From IMG/VR virus record IMGVR_UViG_3300020411_004289, positions 42,088-106,087 of that record: a stretch of 64,000 bases of DNA. One strand, 5' to 3'. Positions within the stretch are counted from its first letter, which is position 1. Each line of letters begins with the position of its first letter. The notes below the pieces were generated by a model. It was given only the letters and a program-made list of their open reading frames with translations. It was not told where the DNA came from and did no database searches. Below are positions 43,662-53,387 of this stretch, piece after piece. This DNA is from a virus. The translations under genes and the position numbers were made by a program.

Positions 43662-43865
43662 ATGCCAGAAGAAAAAAAGACAACAACAAAAAAGACAACT
43701 AAGACATCTGCAGCAAAAAAAGCCACGCCGAAGTCAACTAAGACAGCTGCTTCTGCTCCTAAGGCTGCAGCACCGGCGCAACCACCTGCTGCTGAGGCAG
43801 TGCCTGTGGCAAAAGCACCGGCCCCTGCTAAAGAAACTCGAGTGCGCAGCCGACGCCGATCTTAG
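43662..43865 (+). CDS. Histone H1-like Lys/Ala/Pro-rich basic protein
   Basis: This 67-residue protein is built of Lys, Ala, Thr and Pro: the first half is Thr/Lys-rich (KKTTTKKTTKTSAAKK), the second an Ala/Pro tract with spaced Lys, ending in an Arg cluster (RSRRRS). Composition is that of bacterial and eukaryotic H1-type tails and of small DNA-condensing proteins, with no folded domain expected. GGAG lies about seven bases upstream of ATG. Another frame from 43633 crosses the same DNA, but its product is an artefact of this repetitive composition. It probably binds DNA or RNA non-specifically, perhaps packaged with the genome or used in infection. Confidence 0.68.
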   Translation: MPEEKKTTTKKTTKTSAAKKATPKSTKTAASAPKAAAPAQPPAAEAVPVAKAPAPAKETRVRSRRRS

Positions 43866-43929
43866 TCAAGCATCATATGATGTTTATGACAAGATCTAAG
43901 TCGATATTTAGTCATGTTGGAGATTAAGC

Positions 43930-45105
43930 ATGGCTACATTTGCAAATACAACGAGTCCTACACCATTCGGGTTTTTTGACTCTGACGCAGACTTTCAAAC
44001 TGAAGCTGACTCATTAGTCACGTTTGTAAAGAGAAAGTTGGGTGATGATATCCTGAGTGTCGAGTTGACAAAAAAACAGGTCTGGGCATCTTTTGAAGAA
44101 GCATTCTGTGAGTATGGTTCGATAATAAATCAATATCAAGCAAAGTCACAGTTAGCAAATCTTCTAGGTGCAGCAACTGGTTCATTGACCGGAAGTGAAC
44201 AAAGATTTCCTAGAGAGAATTTTGAGTTCATGCTCCGCAGAGCAGAGCCGTATGCAATGGATGCAGGATTAGGAGGGTCATACAATACATTGTCAGGATC
44301 AATTACTGTAAGTAAAAATGTCCAAGACTATGATTTGTATACTGACTTAAAAGATTCCGACGGCAACGCTTTGTTTGATAACGCGGCAAATTCACCAAAG
44401 TCTAGGATGAAAATTTTAGAAGTATTTCACTTTACTCCTTCTAATTCATATAGATTTTTTGATACGTCGAGTGCTATAAACTATCTTGCAAATGAGTTTG
44501 CTTTTGAGTCATACACACCCGAGACTATATTTTATGTTCTTCCTGTATTTGAAGACGTTTTAAGGGGTGGGATGCTAGACATGTCCTCTCGGGTAAGAAG
44601 AAGTAACTATTCGTACAAGATATCTGGCACAAAAATCAGATTCTTTCCAAAACCGACAGGAGATCCAGTTCGCCCAAAAGAGATATGGATACGGGTGGGA
44701 TTCTCACCTGACCCAATGAACCCTGCATATAAAGATGAGTCAATCTACGGTGTGAGTAATCTTTCAAATATCCCGTACGGGAGGCTAACTTATGCCAAGA
44801 TAAACTCTATAGGCCGACAGTGGATTCGACAATATGCACTAGCACTTTCTAAAGAGCTTTTAGGGCAGATTAGGTCAAAATTTAGCAGTGTACCTATCCC
44901 AGGTGCTGATTTGACTCTTAACGGTGCTGACCTAATATCACAAGGCAGAGAAGATCAAACTTCTTTAAAAGAAAAACTAACTACAATGTTAGAAGAGCTA
45001 ACTTACAGCAAAATGTTAGAAGACGAAGCTTCAGCCAGTGAAAATTTAACACGTATTCTCAAGAATATTCCTGTGCCTAACGGCAAAGCGATTGTGATGG
45101 GCTAA
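43930..45105 (+). CDS. Probable neck / head completion protein
   Basis: This 391-residue protein follows the capsid region and precedes the tail-completion and sheath genes, the place of the T4 neck proteins gp13/gp14. Features include an N-terminal helix DFQTEADSLVTFVKRKLGDD, an aromatic segment MKILEVFHFTPSNSYRFFDT, the conserved-looking IRQYALALSKELLGQIRSKF and a helical C-terminus (LKEKLTTMLEELTYSKMLED). No catalytic motif. GGAGAT lies upstream of the ATG. It probably seals the filled head or joins it to the tail. Assignment is from gene order and general appearance, and homology to gp13 is not demonstrated. Confidence 0.65.
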   Translation: MATFANTTSPTPFGFFDSDADFQTEADSLVTFVKRKLGDDILSVELTKKQVWASFEEAFCEYGSIINQYQAKSQLANLLGAATGSLTGSEQRFPRENFEFMLRRAEPYAMDAGLGGSYNTLSGSITVSKNVQDYDLYTDLKDSDGNALFDNAANSPKSRMKILEVFHFTPSNSYRFFDTSSAINYLANEFAFESYTPETIFYVLPVFEDVLRGGMLDMSSRVRRSNYSYKISGTKIRFFPKPTGDPVRPKEIWIRVGFSPDPMNPAYKDESIYGVSNLSNIPYGRLTYAKINSIGRQWIRQYALALSKELLGQIRSKFSSVPIPGADLTLNGADLISQGREDQTSLKEKLTTMLEELTYSKMLEDEASASENLTRILKNIPVPNGKAIVMG

Positions 45106-45106
45106 A

Positions 45107-45790
45107 ATGGCAAGACTATTTATAACCCCTAGAGAGATAGACTTTATTTCAGACATCACTAAAGAAGTGATAAAAGATGTTGTAGGACAAAAGATCTTTT
45201 ATTATCGTGTTAGAGAAGACTTGACAGATATTCATGACGTCTATGAAGAAGCAGAAAACAAAGTTTTTGATCCTCCTGTAGAGATAGAAGCCCGAATCGA
45301 ATGGGAACCTGAAGTAATCACTACTAACAGGTTCGGTGGTGATGAAGCATATACTGTAAATGTTTTTCTCCATGAAAGAGACTTGCTAGATAGAGATATT
45401 AATCCACAAGATGGTGACTTTTTTAGCTATGGCGATACGTTTTTTGAAATAACTAGTGCAGTAATTGAAAGCACTGTGTACGGTCAAATAGAGCACAGTG
45501 TAGGTTTAAAATTAGTAGGAAAGCAGGCAAGAATGGGTCTTATTGATCGCACACCGAACGGACCTACTAGTGAGTCTTATTCTGATCCAGACGCTGTGCA
45601 AGATACTTTTGTACAACAGCGAGGGTTTGAGAGCAATAGATTGGGCGAAACAGGAGATACACGATCTCTGCAAGAAAAGGGAGTACTGACTGAGCCTATA
45701 TCAGGGCCTGCAGAAGTATCTCCAAAGGACGGCTCCGGTCAAAAAAATGAAGTAGGAATTATTGATTCTTCATTCTACGGCGATTCTTAG
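45107..45790 (+). CDS. Probable neck protein, T4 gp14-like by position
   Basis: This 227-residue protein begins two bases after the previous stop. The N-terminal half is a beta-rich domain (IFYYRVREDLTDIHDVYEEA ... VEIEARIEWEPEVI; VNVFLHERDLLDRDINPQDG), the sort of small barrel used by head-tail connectors and neck proteins. The last ~80 residues are polar and probably extended (SYSDPDAVQDTFVQQRGFES). T4 gp14 is 256 aa and lies in the same neighbourhood, but I can only claim positional and architectural resemblance. It would help to close the head or connect it to the tail top. Confidence 0.65.
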   Translation: MARLFITPREIDFISDITKEVIKDVVGQKIFYYRVREDLTDIHDVYEEAENKVFDPPVEIEARIEWEPEVITTNRFGGDEAYTVNVFLHERDLLDRDINPQDGDFFSYGDTFFEITSAVIESTVYGQIEHSVGLKLVGKQARMGLIDRTPNGPTSESYSDPDAVQDTFVQQRGFESNRLGETGDTRSLQEKGVLTEPISGPAEVSPKDGSGQKNEVGIIDSSFYGDS

Positions 45791-45802
45791 AAGGGAAACT
45801 AA

Positions 45803-46993
45803 ATGTCTATAAGAGAAAACAAAGGAAACGCGCCTGAGAATTTTGAAATTCCCAACTGCACCATTGAGGATGTTGACAGGTCTGTGTTTACTTTGTTTGA
45901 TAAACAATTGCCTTTCAATTATAAACACAAAGAGGGTATTAAAAAAGCCCCTGTAATATTTGCAACAGGTGAAAGATTTGCTGTTCTGAGAAGAAAAGAG
46001 CCGTTAAGAGATAAGTCCGGTGCCCTAGTATTACCCTTGATATCAATAATGAGGACAGGCATTAGTCAAGCACCAACAATGGGCGCCGGCACTTCTCAAA
46101 ATGTGCCAATGACAATTAGAAAAAGGCTTTCACCAGAAGATCCAGTCTATCAGAGATTAATCAATAAGTCAGGTATAAAAAACTCTGATGATTTGGTTTC
46201 TAATCTTGCTAAAACAACAGACATAACAGGAAGTATGCCGGGCCGCGTCGCTACCCGACGTGCTAGTCCACCAACCCCTTTATCTACTAGAGAAGGAGAA
46301 GTACTTAATACAACTCTAGGAAATAATATATTTGAAGTTATTACGATGCCTCCTCCAAAGTATTACACAGCAACATATGAGGTTACTTTTTGGGCGCAGT
46401 ATACAACACAAATGAACGATATGATCATGGCAATGATGTCTCTATATCAATCATACTCACAACGATCTTTTAAACTAGAGACACCTAAAGGGTATTGGTT
46501 TGTAGGATATGTTGCCGAGGCACTAACGCCTGGAAATAACTTCGATGACTTTACTGACAGTGAAAGGCTAGTTAGATACTCTTTTGAACTAACAGTACCA
46601 GCCTATATTGTTGGTTCTGCGTATAGAGGTGCAGAAAATAGATTAAGAAAATTTATCTCTGCACCACAGATATCTTTTGATTCTGATGTTTTTACAGATA
46701 GTTATGTACAACAGGCGCCGGCAAACATAGCCTCAGGCGACCCAAAAAGCTATATTTTAGATGATATGAGAACAATAGATAGAAACCTCCCAGGACAAGC
46801 AATCGCAAACACACAAGGAAAAATTGGTGGTATGTCAATTGCAAATGTTGGAGGTACGACAACTGATTCCGACACGGAAGTTTTTGAAATTACAAAAGAT
46901 CCGTTTACGGGAAAGACTATTAGAAAGAAGGTTTTGGTTAAAACAAGACTCCGCCGAAGTGGTGAAACTGTTTTGAAAGAAACCATTGGCTAA
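45803..46993 (+). CDS. Tail sheath stabiliser / completion protein (T4 gp15-like)
   Basis: This 396-residue protein carries a central region FEVITMPPPKYYTATYEVTF, then W-A-Q-Y-T-T-Q-M-N-D-M-I-M-A-M-M-S. This PPP-x-Y-Y-T-x-T-Y-E-V-x-F-W-x-Q-Y-T pattern is what gp15-type tail-terminator proteins show. It is followed by KLETPKGYWFVGYVAEAL and LTVPAYIVG. It lies just before the sheath genes, as expected for the protein that caps the finished tail and joins it to the neck. It is longer than T4 gp15 (272 aa), with an extended N-terminus and a basic C-terminal tail. GAAGGGAAAC upstream of ATG serves as a weak ribosome site. Confidence 0.75.
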   Translation: MSIRENKGNAPENFEIPNCTIEDVDRSVFTLFDKQLPFNYKHKEGIKKAPVIFATGERFAVLRRKEPLRDKSGALVLPLISIMRTGISQAPTMGAGTSQNVPMTIRKRLSPEDPVYQRLINKSGIKNSDDLVSNLAKTTDITGSMPGRVATRRASPPTPLSTREGEVLNTTLGNNIFEVITMPPPKYYTATYEVTFWAQYTTQMNDMIMAMMSLYQSYSQRSFKLETPKGYWFVGYVAEALTPGNNFDDFTDSERLVRYSFELTVPAYIVGSAYRGAENRLRKFISAPQISFDSDVFTDSYVQQAPANIASGDPKSYILDDMRTIDRNLPGQAIANTQGKIGGMSIANVGGTTTDSDTEVFEITKDPFTGKTIRKKVLVKTRLRRSGETVLKETIG

Positions 46994-47048
46994 CTTTTGA
47001 CTTTGAACTGGATACTTAAACAAGGGATAAATCGCTCTAGGAGATATG

Positions 47049-50000
47049 ATGGCTGAGCAAACATTTAGATCACCTGGCTTTTTTGAGCAGGAAATTGACT
47101 TATCGGCCCGCAAGGTGTCACCGTCCGGAACTCCGGCAGGTGTCATTGGAACAGCGGAAAGGGGACCAGCGTTTGTCCCTGTAACTGTCGGATCATTTGC
47201 CGACTTTGAAACAAAATTTGGATCACTAGATACAAATAGATTCGGACCTTATGCGGTTCGAGAATTCTTAAAACATAGAACGTCGCTAACGTACATGCGT
47301 GTTTTGGGTGCTGGATCAAATGAGACAGCAGCCGAGATTTCAACTACGAATACAGAAGGTACTGTTAAAAATGCAGGCTTTGTTGTAACGGGCTCTGTCA
47401 AGACAGCAGGGACCGACTTAAGAGGACAGGGATGTGTGCAAATACTTGTTGCAGCACATAAGCCGCCGGCTCGCGAAGCTTCAGGTTTCCCATCCTTTAC
47501 AGACAATGATAGCTTCTTTTCTAATAGAGACGCAACATCTGATCAAGTCAATGTGGTCCGGGCCGTCATTCTTACAGCATCTGGAACACAGGTTCAGCTT
47601 CTAGAGCCTAACAAGGCATATAGCTACGACAATACTGTGCTGGATACTGTTGGTGTTGATAGCATTGGAAGGTCACCTCTAACTAGCGCAAAATACTTCA
47701 AGTTATGCATAAGTTCTTCCGCCGGCGCGGCTTTCGGCAACGATGATAACAGCCCGGGCATTAGAATTCTTTCTGCTTCTCTAGATCCTGAAGATGGCAA
47801 CTACATCTCAAAGGTTCTAAACACAGACCCACTCAAGTTTCAGAAAGAGGAGCATCTTCTCTATCTTGACTACGCAGTTGAGCATGACTTAGCACCTGTC
47901 GTTTCTAGTAGTGTGGGTGGATGCGTTGCTTTGCTTTCAGGGTCAGCTAACACTAGCGCAGGCACAAACTCGACGCAAAACTTCAATGCATTGTTCGGAA
48001 GATTTGACACAAGATACACTACGCCTAGAACAACCAGCTTTATCTCGCAGCCATATGGTTTCAAAGAGTTTGATCTATTCCACTTTGAGTCTCTTTCCGA
48101 TGGATCATATGCGAACGATAAGTTTAAGGTTTCAATTGCAAACTTGCGTGCATCAACAGATCCAAACAACAAGTATGGAACTTTTGAAGTACAGATCAGA
48201 TCGTTCTCTGACACAGACACTAATACACAGATTTTAGAGAGGTATCCAGAATGCTCCCTAGATCCTAAGTCTGATCGATACATTGCACGTCAGATTGGTG
48301 ATAAAAAAGTATCATATGATTTCGATCAGGAGGATCCGGACGAGAGACGATTGGTCATTCAGGGCAAGTACCCGAATGTTTCACAGCGTGTTAGAATTAG
48401 AATGAATTCTGCTGTTGAAGATAGAGATATTCCTCAAGATGCGCTTCCGTTTGGTTTCCGGGGTATACCGGTCTTGAAGACATCTGATACATTAACAGAT
48501 AAGACAACGTCAGCACTGGTTGCTGCAAATGGAACCACACTAGGTACAGGCGCAGAACGACGACTCGGCGGTGGCCTAGGCACAGCTCCTGCTGCAGCTC
48601 TTGGAGCGCTCTCTGGTTCTATTGTGCCTCCTCTTCCCTTTAGATTTAAGGTTACACGAGGTGCCATAAGTACTTCTACTGCTCCTTCATTTGTAGGAGA
48701 AGTAGGTACGAACGAAAGAGTAGATGGACGTTTTTACTGGGGTGTTAAGGGAACGAGGGTTCCTCTTACTGGATCACTTTCTAAATCGATTCTGAATACC
48801 AATGTAAGCTCTGTTGCCAATCCTTTGGTAGCTGCTTATACAAAATTCCAAGGAATCGAAAAACTAGACATGCTGGTTTCCGGCTCTGCGCAAGATGAGT
48901 TCAACAATAATAAGTTTACACTAGCTCGCGTAGCTTTCTACAACAAAGACCAAGGAAACGGCCTCTCAGATGTCTTCACAGAGTTTACAGGAAGCTCGCG
49001 TGAGCATATGAAGGAAGCATCTTATATCCGCAACGGAGACCCAGATAAGACGACATACACAGTCGATGACGGGACTTCGTACGGAGATACCAGATTTACA
49101 CTAGCTTCCCTGATCCAGACAAGTTCTGTAATATTCAACAGATTTACAGACTTCGCCAAGTTTACAAACATATTCTATGGCGGTTTCGACGGTGTCAATA
49201 TTCTTGATGAAAATGCTAACTTCTTCAAGGACAAAGCATTGTCAGCTGATGTCGGCGGAGGTGCTCTTGAAGGTGACCCGGATTTAGGACTATCACAGAT
49301 CGGGAGCAAGAATCAGCAGGGTGAAGGAAGAAGAAATAATGCAGTTGCTTCTGTAAGAAGAGCAGCAGAAATTATGACTGATCCAATGTCAGTTAATATT
49401 AATATCCTTGCGATCCCAGGAATCAGAGATACATTCGTATCAGATCATGCGATTGATTTAACAAAAAAATACTCGCAAGCGATCTATCTAATGGATCTCA
49501 TCAAATATGATGAAGACGGAAATCGACTATACGATGACTCTACAGCTCGAGTCGACGTAAGAGAGACTTCTGAAAACTTTGAAGGACGAGCAATTGACAA
49601 TAACTACGGTGCAACGTTCTTCCCAGATGTTTTCATCAATGATCAGGTAAATAATCAAATCGTAAAGGTCCCAGCATCAGTCGCCGCACTAGCTACTCTG
49701 GCGTTTAATGATAAGGTTGCATTCCCATGGTTTGCACCCGCCGGATTTAATCGAGGCGCGCTGGACTTTGTTGTCAATGTTGAAAATAGACTTACGTCAG
49801 GCGACAGAGACACACTTTATGATGCACGAATTAATCCAATTGCTGTTTTCCCACGTGCAGGATTTGTGATCTTCGGACAGAAGACACTACAGATGGCAAA
49901 ATCAGCCCTTGATAGAGTTAATGTTCGCCGCTTGCTTCTAGAAGTAAAGAGGCAGGTTGTTAGAGTAGCGGACAAGATTTTATTTGAACCTAATACATCT

Positions 50001-50225
50001 CAAACACGAGCTCGTTTCGTGTCTCAGGTGACACCTCTCTTAGCTTTGATTCAAGCCCAGGCCGGAATCGAACAATTTAAGGTGGTATGTGACGATACAA
50101 ACAATTCAGTTCGGGATGTTGAAGAAAATAAACTAAACGGACGTATCGTTGTGGTCCCAACAAGGGCTGTTGAATTCATCGCTGTAGATTTTATTATCAC
50201 AAACAGTGGTGTGAGCTTTGAATAA
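47049..50225 (+). CDS. Tail sheath protein 1 (T4 gp18-like)
   Basis: This 1058-residue sheath subunit is far longer than T4 gp18 (659 aa). The N-terminal arm (MAEQTFRSPGFFEQEIDLSA) and the domain PAGVIGTAERGPAFVPVTVG, together with FGPYAVREFLKHRTSLTYMR, are typical of contractile sheaths. The C-terminal inner domain shows FPWFAPAGFNRG, LDRVNVRRLLLEVKRQVVRV, FEPNTSQTRARF and the end strand VPTRAVEFIAVDFIITNSG. Sheath subunits form the helical outer tube that contracts at infection. AGGAGAT at 47039-47045 favours ATG 47049 over the adjacent ATG 47046, and the resulting MAEQTF matches the paralogue's MAELTF. The extra length lies in the central outward domains. Confidence 0.95.
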   Translation: MAEQTFRSPGFFEQEIDLSARKVSPSGTPAGVIGTAERGPAFVPVTVGSFADFETKFGSLDTNRFGPYAVREFLKHRTSLTYMRVLGAGSNETAAEISTTNTEGTVKNAGFVVTGSVKTAGTDLRGQGCVQILVAAHKPPAREASGFPSFTDNDSFFSNRDATSDQVNVVRAVILTASGTQVQLLEPNKAYSYDNTVLDTVGVDSIGRSPLTSAKYFKLCISSSAGAAFGNDDNSPGIRILSASLDPEDGNYISKVLNTDPLKFQKEEHLLYLDYAVEHDLAPVVSSSVGGCVALLSGSANTSAGTNSTQNFNALFGRFDTRYTTPRTTSFISQPYGFKEFDLFHFESLSDGSYANDKFKVSIANLRASTDPNNKYGTFEVQIRSFSDTDTNTQILERYPECSLDPKSDRYIARQIGDKKVSYDFDQEDPDERRLVIQGKYPNVSQRVRIRMNSAVEDRDIPQDALPFGFRGIPVLKTSDTLTDKTTSALVAANGTTLGTGAERRLGGGLGTAPAAALGALSGSIVPPLPFRFKVTRGAISTSTAPSFVGEVGTNERVDGRFYWGVKGTRVPLTGSLSKSILNTNVSSVANPLVAAYTKFQGIEKLDMLVSGSAQDEFNNNKFTLARVAFYNKDQGNGLSDVFTEFTGSSREHMKEASYIRNGDPDKTTYTVDDGTSYGDTRFTLASLIQTSSVIFNRFTDFAKFTNIFYGGFDGVNILDENANFFKDKALSADVGGGALEGDPDLGLSQIGSKNQQGEGRRNNAVASVRRAAEIMTDPMSVNINILAIPGIRDTFVSDHAIDLTKKYSQAIYLMDLIKYDEDGNRLYDDSTARVDVRETSENFEGRAIDNNYGATFFPDVFINDQVNNQIVKVPASVAALATLAFNDKVAFPWFAPAGFNRGALDFVVNVENRLTSGDRDTLYDARINPIAVFPRAGFVIFGQKTLQMAKSALDRVNVRRLLLEVKRQVVRVADKILFEPNTSQTRARFVSQVTPLLALIQAQAGIEQFKVVCDDTNNSVRDVEENKLNGRIVVVPTRAVEFIAVDFIITNSGVSFE

Positions 50226-50266
50226 ATGATAAGTAGTATTAGAGGAAAAATCCAGGAGATGACTCA

Positions 50267-53200
50267 ATGGCAGAGCTAACTTTTAAGAGCCCAGGTGTTA
50301 GCACACGGGAAATTGATTTAAGCGGACCAACTGCAATACAGCCCAGAGGAATTCCAGCGGGCATCGTTGGAACATCAATAAGAGGGCCGGCATTTGTCCC
50401 TATTACATTCGCAACTTTTCAAGATTTTGTCTCGACGTTTGGTAACACAGACGGCGACAAATTTGGACCGTTAGCAGTACATGAATGGATGCGAAACGCA
50501 GGTGCAGGAACTTATGTAAGAGTCCTAGGCATCGGAGACGGCAAAGCTAGAAATACAGGAGGTTCCAACCCAGGTAACGTAACTAACGCTGGATACGTTG
50601 TTGGTGATCGCCTTCCGAAAGCAAACGGCATGGTGGGTGATAATCCTTACACTCACACCGCCGGCCGCGGCCCTCTAGGAAGAACCTATGCACTAGGTTG
50701 TTTTATGTCTCAGGCTAATGGAAGCACAGTCTTTACAGATGCAGGATTAGGCCAGCTAGCTGCTGGTTCTGATAGAGCTAGGCCTATTCTTCGCGGTGTG
50801 GTCATGGCACCTTCTGGGGTTGTAATCTCCCTAAGTTCTTCAAACGCAAATACTACAAACAACGTACCCTCAACTACGAACAGAGCATTTGGTAATTTCG
50901 CTGCAGCAGCCGACGCCGGAAATCCATTCGGCGATGTTGTTACGAGTAGCGGTAAATCACAGTTTGTGATGCTACTAAACGGTCACAAAGTTTCTGATTC
51001 GTACGGCAATATCGTAACAGCATCTTTTGATCCGAAATCACCTTCTTATTTCGCAAACGTCTTTAATACAGACCCAACTAAGATTCAAGAAGCTGGTCAT
51101 TATCTTTATGCACACTGGGACATAGATCCAGTTTTGGCAGTACCTTCTGCTGCAGGGATGGGTCTCTCAGAGCGTTACAGCGATAGAACAACAATCGGCT
51201 TTATGCTCTCAGGGTCAAAAGGAAGAAATACTGGCGAAGCTTCTTCAGCTACTAACGCCGGCGCTCCAAACTGGGAAAGTTGGGAAGATAGGTACAGCGC
51301 TGCTTTCTCTCCTGCAGTTATTTCTCAAAAGTTTGGAGGTTCAAACCTCAATCTGTTTAAGGTGCACTCCAGAGACGATGGAGTAGTAGGTTCCCGAGCA
51401 TTTAAGATTACAATTGAAAATGTTCAAGCTTCAACTAATGAAAATAATAAGTTTGGAACATTTGACTTGTTGGTAAGAAGACTGGACGACAACGATATGA
51501 ATCCTGTCGTTCTTGAGAGTTTTCGAGGCCTGGATTTAAATCCTGGATCTGATCGATATGTTGCTAGAGTGATTGGTGATACAAACACATTCTATGACTT
51601 TGACAAAAAAGCCGGCGGACAAAAGCTGGTAATCGAAGGAAAATATCCAAACAGTTCACAGTTTATTAGAATTGAAGCAGATAATGATCTAGACCTAGGC
51701 AGATTGGACGACACAGCATTGCCTTGTGGTTTCCGTGGATTACATCACTTAGTAACTTCCGGATCAACCGTGGGCGATCTGGCAGCATTCACAGGATCTA
51801 TCGACGGTAGCTCAGAATTCGATTCTTTGCTAACTTGTAAGAACATAACTCAGTTACCTGTTCCGATGAGAGAAACTGTTGCTGTAGGGGTTGCGCCAAA
51901 GAAAACACCTGAAGCTGCACTTACTTGGGGCGTTCAGTTTGAGCTAAAAGACAGCACAACTCAACCTAACCAGAATCAAAAGCTAGATCCTTCTATATAC
52001 GGATTTACAAAGTGGTTCCCAAATTTTCACACTTCATTCCAGAACCCATGGGTTGGTGATAATGAAGGAACAGTTGATCTAAATGGGTGTGTCTTAGATG
52101 CAGACAGATATCTTAACAATCTATTCTCTTTAGAGCAGGTTGAGGTGATCACGTCTTCAAACAATAAGCCAGATGCACAGCAATGGTCAGCTGCAACCTA
52201 TAGAAGAAATGGAACATCAGTAGGATCACTTACAGATCGAGACGGCAACACGGGTATTGGCTCTAGATTCCTAGATGCTTCGATTGACTTTAGTCACTTA
52301 CCAACACGAAAATATCTTAAGTTTTCATTCCCTCTACAGGGAGGCTTTGATGGCGTAAATATTTTCGACAAAGACAAGTCCAAGCTAACAGACAATGCAG
52401 CTCGTCGAGAAATGGACGATTCATCAGCACAGGGAGGGACTTCAGGACCGACGGTTGCTGCATACAGAAAAGCAATTGACGTAATGGAAGAGAAATCAGA
52501 CGTCGATATTCAGCTGTTAGCAATCCCAGGACTTCGTCATGAATCCGTGACTGACTATGCTGTCGAATCAACAGAAAGAAGATTCGACGCGCTCTTTATT
52601 ATGGACATTGAAGAGAAAGATACAGTTGATGCTTACGTCACTGCTTCACTTGATCAAAATGTCAACGTAACAAACACAGTAAATAGATTCGGTGGGCGCT
52701 CGATGGATTCTTCGTTTGCGGCTGCGTACTTCCCAGACGTTGTAATAACAGATCCTTCGACTGCTACAAACGTACAATGCCCACCATCAGTTGCTGTTTT
52801 AGGTGCATTTTCACTAAATGACGCTGTTGCTCACCCATGGTTTGCACCAGCTGGATTTACACGCGGTGCACTATCATCTGTTGTAGAGTCACAAGTAAAA
52901 TTCAATAGAACAAACTTAGATGAACTATACACAGTTGATGTGAACCCGCTAACTTCTTTCCCACACACTCCGGGTGTAGTGGTCTTCGGCCAGAAAACAC
53001 TTTTGGCTGCACAAAGTGCCCTTGATAGAGTCAACGTAAGAAGACTTTTGATTGATGTGAGGAGAAAAGTTAAGAGAGTTGCTAATTCTCTCTTGTTCGA
53101 GCCAAACAGAACAGAGACGTTAGCTAGATTTAGTGCTGCTGTGACACCAATTTTAACACAAATTCAGCAGCAGCAAGGACTAGATCGATTTAAGGTACAG

Positions 53201-53335
53201 ATTGATACTACTACGACTACGCAGGCAGATGTTGAAAACAACACAATACGAGGCAAGATTTTCTTGCAGCCTACACGCTCCGTCGAATTCATCAGTCTAG
53301 ATTTCGTGGTGACAAATGCTGGCGCCGACGTATAA
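50267..53335 (+). CDS. Tail sheath protein 2 (T4 gp18-like paralogue)
   Basis: This 1022-residue second sheath gene lies directly downstream of the first. It keeps the same N-terminal arm (MAELTFKSPGVSTREIDLSG), PAGIVGTSIRGPAFVPITFA, FGPLAVHEWMRNAGAGTYVR, and C-terminal HPWFAPAGFTRG, LDRVNVRRLLIDVRRKVKRV, LFEPNRTETLARF and QPTRSVEFISLDFVVTNAG. The central regions diverge strongly. AGGAGAT seven bases before ATG gives a good start. Two full-length, intact paralogues suggest that both are made, perhaps forming a mixed sheath or different tail segments, or one serving at the ends. Which is the major subunit cannot be told from sequence. Confidence 0.95.
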   Translation: MAELTFKSPGVSTREIDLSGPTAIQPRGIPAGIVGTSIRGPAFVPITFATFQDFVSTFGNTDGDKFGPLAVHEWMRNAGAGTYVRVLGIGDGKARNTGGSNPGNVTNAGYVVGDRLPKANGMVGDNPYTHTAGRGPLGRTYALGCFMSQANGSTVFTDAGLGQLAAGSDRARPILRGVVMAPSGVVISLSSSNANTTNNVPSTTNRAFGNFAAAADAGNPFGDVVTSSGKSQFVMLLNGHKVSDSYGNIVTASFDPKSPSYFANVFNTDPTKIQEAGHYLYAHWDIDPVLAVPSAAGMGLSERYSDRTTIGFMLSGSKGRNTGEASSATNAGAPNWESWEDRYSAAFSPAVISQKFGGSNLNLFKVHSRDDGVVGSRAFKITIENVQASTNENNKFGTFDLLVRRLDDNDMNPVVLESFRGLDLNPGSDRYVARVIGDTNTFYDFDKKAGGQKLVIEGKYPNSSQFIRIEADNDLDLGRLDDTALPCGFRGLHHLVTSGSTVGDLAAFTGSIDGSSEFDSLLTCKNITQLPVPMRETVAVGVAPKKTPEAALTWGVQFELKDSTTQPNQNQKLDPSIYGFTKWFPNFHTSFQNPWVGDNEGTVDLNGCVLDADRYLNNLFSLEQVEVITSSNNKPDAQQWSAATYRRNGTSVGSLTDRDGNTGIGSRFLDASIDFSHLPTRKYLKFSFPLQGGFDGVNIFDKDKSKLTDNAARREMDDSSAQGGTSGPTVAAYRKAIDVMEEKSDVDIQLLAIPGLRHESVTDYAVESTERRFDALFIMDIEEKDTVDAYVTASLDQNVNVTNTVNRFGGRSMDSSFAAAYFPDVVITDPSTATNVQCPPSVAVLGAFSLNDAVAHPWFAPAGFTRGALSSVVESQVKFNRTNLDELYTVDVNPLTSFPHTPGVVVFGQKTLLAAQSALDRVNVRRLLIDVRRKVKRVANSLLFEPNRTETLARFSAAVTPILTQIQQQQGLDRFKVQIDTTTTTQADVENNTIRGKIFLQPTRSVEFISLDFVVTNAGADV

Positions 53336-53387
53336 GTACTAATTGAATGACATATTTAATAAGGACCCATTAAGGAGATAACAGAAA

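Noticed and set aside
43633-43899. 88-codon frame overlapping the histone-like gene
   Set aside because: Its product is a Gln/Leu/Arg low-complexity chain produced by reading the Lys/Ala/Pro repeats out of frame; the frame at 43662 has the ribosome site and sensible composition.
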